Assembly: GCA_023091735.1 (NCBI GenBank) | Contig: JALKBU010000801.1 | Span: 1 to 24,159 of the forward strand | Length of the DNA: 24,159 nt | Reading direction: 5' to 3' | Origin: Trichomonas tenax | Lineage: Eukaryota > Parabasalia > Trichomonadida > Trichomonadidae | In this document: positions 17,438-24,159 of the stretch, piece after piece | Layout: the number at the start of each line of letters is the position of its first letter | Numbering within the stretch: the stretch's first letter is position 1 | The notes under the pieces: model-generated | Seen by the model: only the letters and a program-made list of their open reading frames with translations | The model's database searches: none | What the model was told of the DNA's origin: nothing | Position numbers and translations under genes: made by a program

Positions 17438-17905
17438 ATGATTATTGTCGACATTGTCTGCATAATTGTCGGCGGAATTCTTGGCACTCTCCTCAGATAC
17501 GGCATTGGTGTAGGAATTAAAAAGAATTATCACGAATACTTCGATTTAGGAACTTTAATTGCAAATTATCTCGGTTGCTTCTTTGCTGGTTTGGTAATTC
17601 CAGTCGAAACAAAGGAGCAATGGCAAAAATACTTGTTAACACTCTTTAGCGTTGGCTTTTGCGGATCATTGACAACTTTCTCGGGATACGCTGGATATGT
17701 AGTTACTGCACTGAAGACAAAGCATATTTTATCCGGTCTTGGCGTTGTTTTGTTCTCTTGGATCGGGTGTTTCTTCTTCCTTTATATTGGATTTTTGATT
17801 TCAAGTTGCATCAAAGGAAAGCAGGCTAAACCAGAACCAGCAGAGCAGAAGCAGGAGAAAGACAAAGAGTCTAATGAATCTGCTGAAGTTCAACCAGAAC
17901 TTTAA
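17438..17905 (+). CDS. Single-domain CrcB/Fluc-type fluoride channel
   Basis: The product has 155 residues. CrcB/Fluc proteins are fluoride-selective channels that let toxic fluoride leave the cytoplasm; bacterial versions are dual-topology dimers of one small four-helix chain. Hallmarks here are GGILGTLLRYG (12-22), LGTLIANYLGCFFAG (37-51, with Asn43 in the pore-lining GTLxxN motif) and GFCGSLTTFSGYAGY (73-87). Four hydrophobic helices span about 3-25, 37-56, 64-90 and 97-124. The second phenylalanine of the TTFSTF-type Phe box is Tyr84 here; Phe81 is kept. Residues 125-155 are a Lys/Glu/Gln-rich cytosolic tail not usual in bacteria. Known fungal and plant FEX proteins are two-domain fusions, so this one-domain form resembles bacterial CrcB. 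The start is ATG 17438; an upstream in-frame TTG is not used because homology begins at the ATG. Confidence 0.92.
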   Translation: MIIVDIVCIIVGGILGTLLRYGIGVGIKKNYHEYFDLGTLIANYLGCFFAGLVIPVETKEQWQKYLLTLFSVGFCGSLTTFSGYAGYVVTALKTKHILSGLGVVLFSWIGCFFFLYIGFLISSCIKGKQAKPEPAEQKQEKDKESNESAEVQPEL

Positions 17906-18435
17906 CAAATTTATGCATGAAATATCCAAATATCACCGTCATTCGATTACAAATCAACACAATTTTGTTGCATTGAATAATATCAATGTATTTTATAATA
18001 TGTTAAAATATAGATTTAATCATGTTTGTAAATCACATCAATTTGCTATAAATATGATCACATTATAAAATATAATGTAAGTATACATATAATATTTTAT
18101 TAAAATGACATTGCATGAGAATCTAAAAAATTAAGAATATAATGTTGTGTTAATGAGATATTGAGTTTAATCTATAATTCATTGAAGCAATGTTCCCTGT
18201 GTAGAGTGCTTCATGAAATAAATCAACAAAGCAAAACTGTGATATTGTAAGAAATAAATGAATCAAATTCTCAACGAAATGATCGCGATGTTTGATAGTT
18301 TTCACTGTGTATAGAACAGTGAAGAGCATGAGTCTATGTTTAAATTATACATTTGAACTAATATTTTCGGTTCTGAGTCCGATTGCGTCAGAACATAAGA
18401 GTGATGCAAAATAAAAAGAAAATCAAAAATCATTG
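17906..18435. other. AT-rich spacer upstream of the beta-helix gene, with a small perfect hairpin
   Basis: No supported gene; a 64-codon frame at 17874-18068 begins inside the fluoride channel gene and is chance-like. TTCACTGT (18301-18308) and ACAGTGAA (18316-18323) form an exact 8-bp stem with a 7-nt loop about 110 bp before the next ATG. A TCATTG Inr-like site (18430-18435) abuts that ATG. Confidence 0.45.
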
Positions 18436-20892
18436 ATGTTTTCGTTGACGGGGAAAAAGCAAAAAAAGAAGCCGCCGATTATCAAACGCTTTGCCCCCGT
18501 CCTCTCTAAGTCTGTAGATCTTTCTCCATCAGCAGCGCCAGTTTTAGAGGCTTATATCGATGATACAGATTCGAATTCGTCGAAAGGCAACAAAAAAACT
18601 GTAGCACCGAAAAGCAAACTGTTCGAGCCAACGACTTTTACCCCAATTTCATTCGAATTGTTGCCACATGAAGAATTTCAATCCGATTTCAGAAAAAATC
18701 CACCGGGAGAGATGGTAAATGACCTCGAAATGCCTATTATAACGATATCGAAGTCTCAACCTATATATCCGAATTCATCGAATAAACTTAAATTACACGA
18801 TTTCATCAAAGCAGCGCCCGATGGAGCGACGTTGTTCATTCCTGATGGTGTTTACGAGGAAAATATCATTTTAAAGAAACGAATTAATCTGATTTCAAAT
18901 GGAAAAGCCGAAATACGAAATCCAAATGGAAAAAATGCGAGTACTGTTATAATTAAGAATCCAAACATATCGATATCAGGTTTTACTATCATTAGTACTG
19001 AATCTAGTGCAATTTTAGTTGAATATGGCTTCGTTTTGATAGAGAATTGCAAATTAATATCAAATTCAAAGCCATCAATATACATTAATCCAGAAATGTC
19101 CGCTTCAATTTCGAACTGCGATATAATTTCAAAGTCAAACGGGGTTTTCTGCAACAATGGAATAATCGAATCTCATAACACAACAATTCATGATACAACA
19201 GACGATGCAATTCTTCTTTCAGGTTCTTCTGTTGCTAAATTTACGAATTGCAATATACTCAATGGAGGAAAAAATGGATTTTCATCGAAAAACACTTCAA
19301 GATTTATCATTGATGCGTGTAAAATAAATGCGTGCGCAAAGAGCGGAATAGATATATCAGCAGCTTGTTTATGTTCTATTATCATTCAGACATCGATTAC
19401 TGAGTGCGGAGAATCATGCATCAAAGCAAGTTATTTATCAACACCAAAAATAATTGGATGTAATTTATCGGATTGTTATGGACCAGCGGTTATCCTTAGT
19501 GATGGAGTTGGATGTACAATGCGTAATAATACTATTGAGCATTGCAATGGTATTTCTTCTGTCCTTCTTCAATCGAATGCTTCTCTTTATAGTTCAGGTG
19601 ATAAATTTTCTCAAACAGGTCCTATTGCTGTAATTTTGGCAGAAAATGCAATCGGAGAATTCCATCAATGCACATTTTCGCAGATAAAAGGCACTGCCAT
19701 TTCAATATCTCATGCTTCAGAATGCACAATTTCAGATTCAACATTTTCTAACATTTCGAAATGTGCTGTAATTTCAAATTTAAATGTTGCAAATTCTCTG
19801 AAGATCAATAACTCAAAATTTAAGGACTGCCAAGTCGGAATTGCTTTCACAGGATCGAAATTAATGTCTACTGTTTATATAACTGGTTCTTCTTTTGAAA
19901 GATGCAGATTAAGTGGCGTTCAGATATTAAATGCCGCAGGTGAAATTAAATTTGAAAAGTGCCAGATTAAGAAAAATCACGAATGTGGAGTTTTACTTCA
20001 AGAAAGCTCCAATATTGCATTTTATGACACAGAGATATCAGGAAGTCATTACTCTGGAATTGAGTCATATAAATCTAATATAGTCTTCGATGGAGGGAAA
20101 GTTATGCAAAACGCAATGGGTGGTGTTTGCTTAAGAAGAGGCAGCACTCTATCAATGAAGAAAATTGAGTTCTTGAAAAATGGCGTTGTTGGTCTCAGCC
20201 TCGAATCCAAATCTTCAGCAACCACAGATGGTTGTCACTTTAACTTAACTTCAGGTTATGCTTGTTCATCGGTAAGACAGAGCTCTCTCACAATCAACAA
20301 CAGCACAATTGAGCATCACAAAGATGTCGCCATTCAAATAGAAGGAAAAGGATCGAAATTGTCTTTCGATGGTTCTTTCTTATCAGAAAATGGCATCGGT
20401 CTTGTTGCTGCCGATGGAAGTCAATCTGTTATCAAGAATACTGAATTCGATAGGAACAACCTTCACATTGAAGTGAGAGATAATTCATCATTAAGAGCCC
20501 AATTTACTAAATTTACAAGAGCAAAAGGATCCGTTTCAGTTCACTGTATTACAGGTTCATCGCTTTACTTTCAGTCTTGCAGCATTAATGATAATAATGG
20601 CGTTGGACTTGCTTGTTCAGCTTCTGCTTCTATCGTTACATCTGCATTCATCTCGAATAGCGTTTGCGGAATAGTTTTATATTCTCCGAAGACAACTCTT
20701 GATATTGATGGCGGAAGTATTGAAAATAACGGCGAAGTTGGCGTCTGCGCTTACGATGGAACTCTGAAGATGCAACGTTCTGTTGTTCAAGATCACCAAT
20801 GCAGTGGAATTGTTATTTCCCAAAAAGCCAAAGCAGTCATTAGTGAGATCCAATTTTCTAGTAATGGACTCATGAATATTAATCGCGAATAG
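18436..20892 (+). CDS. Intracellular right-handed parallel beta-helix protein
   Basis: The product has 818 residues. The first ~95 residues are a basic, Pro/Ser-rich, probably disordered head (GKKQKKKPPIIKRF near the start) with no signal peptide. From about 100 to the end the sequence has the regular short-strand pattern of pectin-lyase-like right-handed beta-helices (PbH1 repeats). It opens with the typical cap ATLFIPDGVYEENIILKKRI (131-150) and continues with many ~22-24-residue coils of the type xxIxxCxIxxxxxxGIxxxxxS, with Cys, Asn and Ser ladders. Such domains occur in carbohydrate-active enzymes and in non-enzymatic eukaryotic proteins such as FBXO11 and SHCBP1; no F-box or SH2-binding region is visible. 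I see no catalytic Asp cluster that would define an enzyme class. The start ATG is 18436 (the preceding TTG is not used). An adaptor or binding scaffold is the simplest guess. Confidence 0.8.
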   Translation: MFSLTGKKQKKKPPIIKRFAPVLSKSVDLSPSAAPVLEAYIDDTDSNSSKGNKKTVAPKSKLFEPTTFTPISFELLPHEEFQSDFRKNPPGEMVNDLEMPIITISKSQPIYPNSSNKLKLHDFIKAAPDGATLFIPDGVYEENIILKKRINLISNGKAEIRNPNGKNASTVIIKNPNISISGFTIISTESSAILVEYGFVLIENCKLISNSKPSIYINPEMSASISNCDIISKSNGVFCNNGIIESHNTTIHDTTDDAILLSGSSVAKFTNCNILNGGKNGFSSKNTSRFIIDACKINACAKSGIDISAACLCSIIIQTSITECGESCIKASYLSTPKIIGCNLSDCYGPAVILSDGVGCTMRNNTIEHCNGISSVLLQSNASLYSSGDKFSQTGPIAVILAENAIGEFHQCTFSQIKGTAISISHASECTISDSTFSNISKCAVISNLNVANSLKINNSKFKDCQVGIAFTGSKLMSTVYITGSSFERCRLSGVQILNAAGEIKFEKCQIKKNHECGVLLQESSNIAFYDTEISGSHYSGIESYKSNIVFDGGKVMQNAMGGVCLRRGSTLSMKKIEFLKNGVVGLSLESKSSATTDGCHFNLTSGYACSSVRQSSLTINNSTIEHHKDVAIQIEGKGSKLSFDGSFLSENGIGLVAADGSQSVIKNTEFDRNNLHIEVRDNSSLRAQFTKFTRAKGSVSVHCITGSSLYFQSCSINDNNGVGLACSASASIVTSAFISNSVCGIVLYSPKTTLDIDGGSIENNGEVGVCAYDGTLKMQRSVVQDHQCSGIVISQKAKAVISEIQFSSNGLMNINRE

Positions 20893-21245
20893 ATTATTAT
20901 CTATATATTAGTGTAAATATATTTTGTTTATATTCAATGCCAATTTTAGCTTGATTTTTATTACAACTTTGAAAGGAATCCTTTTTTTCTGCTCCTCTAT
21001 TAATAACAATAAAAATTAATTTTTCTGGTTTTGTTTTACAAAATTAAATTTTTAATTTTTAGCGCGCAAAGTGGCGCAATGACAATCACTATCTTTTATG
21101 AGAATGCTATAGAAGAGTATGCAAAATACCAATAAATGAGAGTTCAAACACTGGACAATTGTGCGGATTCATATCGTTCGCGCCACTTTCTCACAAATTT
21201 TGAAAGAAAAAGACGAAATGTGGCGCGCAATTATTTTTCACGAGA
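20893..21245. other. Spacer with clustered GC-rich motifs upstream of the kinase pseudogene
   Basis: The first ~165 bp are T-rich 3' flank of the beta-helix gene. From 21062 to 21230 there are three GTGGCGC/GCGCCAC words, which stand out in this AT-rich DNA; they are listed separately. No coding region is seen. Confidence 0.5.
21062..21230. promoter_or_regulatory. Cluster of E2F-like GC motifs
   Basis: GCGCGCAA occurs at 21062-21069 and again at 21223-21230; AAAGTGGCGC (21068-21077) has an exact inverted partner GCGCCACTTT (21180-21189); and GTGGCGCGC occurs at 21220-21228, 18 bp before the ATG at 21246. These resemble E2F/DP sites (TTTSSCGC). The function is inferred from sequence only. Confidence 0.35.
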
Positions 21246-21932
21246 ATGTCTACTCAGCTTGAGAAGCTGCAATCATGCAGGAAGGTTATTATCATAGGTG
21301 GTGTTGCTGTTAGGAAATCAACAACATTGGAAAATGTTTGTGATATTCTCAACTAAAACCAAGTATCCTGGATTAAAGTACCTGAATACATTGATGCCTT
21401 AGATGATGGATTGGAAATGCTTGAGAAATATCTTAAAAAAAGAGATAATATCATTCGAGTTCAGCAATACGTAATTAACTATTATCCAAATTACTTAATG
21501 AAGTTACAACTAAATGGAGATGAAATTATTATCTTCGAAAGAGCTGTTGACGATGCTATTGCATGTTTTTCAAAGATTGATTTCATCAATGGATTCATAA
21601 TAGCATCTGAGTACCAGGAACTGTACAAAATGGCATCAGAAATCAACCACAGATTCCATATTCCATCGTATTTCACAACAAACAATGAAGTAACAAAATG
21701 CATCTTCTCACATCATTACACATCGAGTAAAACGCAGATTGCGAAAAGCATCTCCAAAACAATCATTGATGGATCCCACGAGAACATCGTCTTTGGACTG
21801 TACAACACAGACAACGAGTACCTGAAGAGAGTCCATGAAAGAGGAAGAGCAGATGAAGATGCTAACACACTTCAATCAATTCATAACTTCAACAAATACT
21901 ACAACAGCATCTTCAATGCCATTTCAAATTAG
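21246..21932 (+). pseudogene. Deoxynucleoside kinase (dNK/TK2-like family) pseudogene
   Basis: One frame runs from ATG 21246 to TAG 21930-21932 but is broken by TAA at 21354-21356 (codon 37). Both halves together look like a deoxynucleoside kinase, which phosphorylates deoxynucleosides in the salvage pathway on which trichomonads depend. Visible features are a P-loop position (residues 17-26, IGGVAVRKST, against the family EGNIGAGKST), an ERAVDDA segment matching the ERS motif, and a C-terminal lid/helix (LKRVHERGRADED ... HNFNKYYNSI) matching RGRxxE and its following helix. Two P-loop glycines are Ala and Arg, and the leading Glu is Ile, so ATP binding would fail even without the stop. The remaining 191 codons after the TAA are open and retain family features, suggesting inactivation not long ago. 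TAA is a genuine stop in neighbouring genes. Confidence 0.75.
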
Positions 21933-22037
21933 AATGGTCTTGTATTTTCGGAATATGCACAACAAAACGATTAAATTTTATATGTTTAACTAAATAAAAT
22001 TAATGATTTAATGATTTTTATGTATGAATAAAACAAA

Positions 22038-22054
22038 ACATGAAGTTTCTGGCT
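22038..22054. repeat. 17-bp direct repeat, left copy
   Basis: ACATGAAGTTTCTGGCT is identical to 22571-22587. This copy starts exactly where the actin-family homology of the adjacent pseudogene ends. The neighbouring bases differ on both sides, so the match is exactly 17 bp. Confidence 0.85.
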
Positions 22055-22499
22055 GTAATACTTTCTGTGAACAATCCGAATACATCCTTCCTTGTATTCT
22101 GCGCGGTCAATCATCATTGCTGTGAAGGCCTCAAGAGATCCAAGAACACTTCCACCAATTCACACAGCATTTCTGCGTTCTGGAGTGGCAACAACTTTGA
22201 CGGACATTGAAGGTGTCATCATAGCGATGACTTCCTTTTTGACATGCCCTGGAAGTCCCTTGAACATCGATGTGCCCCCAGCTAAAACGATATTTCCATA
22301 CATCTTTTCGATATTGTCCCAATTCGATATTGTAACGTTATCTATCGAATTTTTGGACGACCTCGAATCATAGGAAGAAATCTTTATTTTGGCCGCCTAC
22401 CATTTGTATGTTGGACTTATGAGAGCCTATAATTGTGAAGAAGACCGATTTGGGAGCCTCAGCGCCGGCAAAACCGGCTTTTGTGAGGCCAGTGCTGTT
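22055..22499 (-). pseudogene. Actin-family pseudogene with large internal deletion
   Basis: Read on the minus strand, 22499-22371 gives 43 residues with the actin N-terminal signature (NSTGLTKAGFAGAEAPKSVF, against NGSGxxKAGFAGDDAPRAVF) and no start codon, then a TGA. The homology continues in another frame from about 22372 through SNWDNIEKM, then jumps directly at about 22300 to YGNIVLAGGTSMFKGLP, the actin region near residue 294. This removes roughly 200 codons that include most of the nucleotide-binding cleft. The C-terminal part (VVATPERRNAV, IGGSVLGSLEAF, AEYKEG, IVHRKYY) is clear, but a TGA at 22160-22162 replaces the Trp codon of VWIGGS. Missing start, frameshift, deletion and stop make it non-functional. 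Actin-related proteins are also possible parents. Confidence 0.88.
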
Positions 22500-22570
22500 A
22501 CTTATCAAAAAAATTAATTTTAAATTTTACATGACAAAATTCTTCTGCAAAATATATTTTTCCAAGATTT

Positions 22571-22587
22571 ACATGAAGTTTCTGGCT
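22571..22587. repeat. 17-bp direct repeat, right copy
   Basis: Identical to 22038-22054; lies 71 bp beyond the 5' end of the actin-family pseudogene. The two copies bracket a 516-bp segment. Confidence 0.85.
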
Positions 22588-23175
22588 TTTTAGGAATAAT
22601 TGGCGATGATATTCACTTTGGTGATTGTTGAAAAACTCGTTTATAATAACTATTATCGAAAATCCACAGATTTATGTGTAGTTGCAAAGACTATTGACCG
22701 CAAGCAGGAAAATTTATTGTGCAAAAGGTTATTGTAAATTGTCAAAATATGTGAAGATTTATAAATCTACGATGTTTGTAATCGGACTATTTTCTTATTT
22801 AATAAAAATGCATGGTATGGGCTCGTTTCAAAGGGTTTTGTCAGAGTTTCGATGAGCGATACAAGGACTATCTATTAACTATGCGAGTTATGTTAACGCT
22901 TGGAGGATATTTTGACCAAAAATAAGATGACGATATTTCAGTTAGATGAATTTACATATATTTCAGATGATATGGTGTTTTGCGTATCAATGAGTCACTC
23001 TGTATAGCGTCAGATTGTCAGTTTTTGGTATTGAAAAATAGTCCAAAAACGATTAAAATAAATTCATTTTATCAAGTAAAATAATATTTGCCTAATAAAA
23101 GCATATGCGTCATATTAGAATTTTGAGGGGTGAGTATTTAAATTTGAATTAAAAAGCATGCTATTCGTCTATTTT

Positions 23176-23223
23176 TGTTGCTGTGTGCAACTACACCATA
23201 CTCTGTGGCTGCGCACAGCAGCA
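23176..23223. repeat. GC-rich 16-bp hairpin
   Basis: TGTTGCTGTGTGCAAC (23176-23191) pairs with GCTGCGCACAGCAGCA (23208-23223) across a 16-nt loop: 13 Watson-Crick pairs, two positions that would be G-U wobbles in plus-strand RNA, and one A-C mismatch. It stands out in AT-rich DNA. No RNA family is recognised. Confidence 0.5.
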
Positions 23224-23946
23224 GAGCTGGATGAAAAGCACTTTTAAGAAGAAAGGACAGTTCCATATAATGGATGCATTCTAGATATGAAACTCATCAG
23301 GGCCAACTAGTATATAACGTATACCTCAATGTGTGTAAAAAAAATAATTTAGAGTTGTTTTGTTTATAGTTGTGTTCTATATATGATTTTATATCTAATT
23401 TATAGTTAACATGTCGAAAAAATTAAAAATTTAATTTGAGCTTTTGGAAAAATGAAACATTTATCATAAATTTCAAGATATTTTGAATGTGTAATAGTGA
23501 TCGATGATAGTGGTGGGAGAATCCAGGAATGTTCAAGCCAAGGCTTGTGATCAAATACCTGTAATATTTGAGAGGAACCCAACATCAAAAATAGCTCAAT
23601 TGCTAAGTCTTGAATCTCATGCCATGGTTTGACTGAGCATATACATCAATTTTTTTTTCGTTTTTAATTTCTGTCAATTTTGGTTTTATCGGTCATAATA
23701 AATGATTAATACTCATATATACTATCTAGTCCAGCAATATTATCCAAGATACAAAGATATAACATCATATTGTCTGTTCTCTACTAAGAAGAAATCTAGT
23801 AATAATATTTAGTTGAGCAGTTATGAGCAAAGAAATGCTGATCAAATATTCAAACAATAAAATAAATTATTGGCATTTTGGGGCCTTTTAATGCTGTCAA
23901 TAATATTCCGCTTTGATTTTAAATGCATTTGGACTCTTTTTGAGCC

Positions 23947-23947
<1 letters not shown>

Positions 23948-24013
<66 letters not shown>

Positions 24014-24023
24014 AAATCATATA

Positions 24024-24060
<37 letters not shown>

Positions 24061-24104
24061 AAAATAAAAAATGATAAAAAAAAATATAAAAAATAAAAAA
24101 AAAA
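23948..24104. repeat. Poly(A)-like tract
   Basis: About 157 nt, almost all A with scattered T and one G, immediately after TTTTTGAGCCC. Sequence quality here may be poor, and the tract length may be an assembly estimate. Confidence 0.9.
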
Positions 24105-24159
24105 CAGAATTAAATTTTGTATTTGTTTTATTAGTGTTATGACATATAAAAGAATAAAT

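Larger units (their letters stand above)
22588..24159. other. Unassigned AT-rich terminal region
   Basis: No gene could be supported on either strand. A plus-strand open stretch at about 22680-22851 has no start and no recognisable family. A 60-codon minus-strand frame at 23406-23588 is unsupported. Given the two pseudogenes beside it, this may be decayed sequence or a degenerate mobile element, but I found no terminal inverted repeats or transposase motifs by eye. It contains a GC-rich hairpin and a long A-rich tract. Confidence 0.4.

Noticed and set aside
21351..21377. Intron removing the TAA in the kinase pseudogene
   Set aside because: CAACTAAAACC resembles a branch sequence, but there is no GTATGT donor upstream and no ACACACAG acceptor after it.
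21411..21932. Calling the kinase as an intact 173-residue protein starting at an internal ATG
   Set aside because: It would lack the P-loop, and homology clearly continues upstream across the TAA, so a pseudogene is the better description.
22131..22322. 63-codon minus-strand frame
   Set aside because: A wrong-frame reading of the actin-family pseudogene.
22588..24159. A transposon or Maverick-like element
   Set aside because: No terminal inverted repeats, transposase or polymerase motifs could be recognised by eye.
1..24159. CRISPR array, rRNA, intact tRNA, bacterial operon structure
   Set aside because: No regularly spaced repeats, no rRNA-like segments, no canonical GGTTCGANTCC box, and gene content and intron are eukaryotic.

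Overview
The window looks like nuclear DNA of a trichomonad parabasalid, probably Tritrichomonas- or Trichomonas-like. It is very AT-rich, has compact and almost intronless genes separated by AT-rich gaps, and uses the standard genetic code (TAA, TAG and TGA all end intact genes). Its one clear intron carries the signature reported for Trichomonas vaginalis: a GTATGT donor and a fused branch/acceptor ACTAACACACAG. A DUF3447-like ankyrin protein, a family strongly expanded in trichomonads, fits this. The species is an inference; no rRNA or other decisive marker is present.

Layout, left to right. The window opens with the last 36 codons of a plus-strand gene. A divergent Derlin-like ER membrane protein (572-1201) follows, then a spacer holding about three decayed ~100-bp tandem repeats. 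Two unrecognised small plus-strand genes come next (1875-2381 and 3123-3638). A 2028-residue TOR-like PIKK (9973-3887, minus) dominates the centre. A 2.1-kb gene-free gap separates it from the divergently transcribed TAF6, whose two exons (12105-12634 and 12709-13546) join in frame across a 74-nt intron. SBDS (14586-13774, minus) converges on TAF6. Three plus-strand genes follow: an ankyrin protein with a C-terminal membrane anchor, a single-domain bacterial-type CrcB/Fluc fluoride channel, and an intracellular right-handed beta-helix protein.

The last ~3 kb is decayed. It holds a deoxynucleoside kinase pseudogene with an in-frame TAA and a ruined P-loop, then a minus-strand actin-family pseudogene with a large internal deletion, a frameshift and a TGA. 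That second pseudogene is bracketed by an exact 17-bp direct repeat. A long unassigned stretch with a GC-rich hairpin and a ~157-nt A-rich tract ends the window.

The genes do not form a pathway. Several are core eukaryotic machinery (TFIID subunit, 60S ribosome maturation factor, ER membrane protein, PIKK). The most notable observations are (1) the TAF6 intron, (2) a PIKK with an intact FAT/FATC frame but an apparently dead kinase site, (3) a one-domain fluoride channel in a eukaryote, and (4) the two adjacent pseudogenes, one preceded by a cluster of E2F-like GC motifs.
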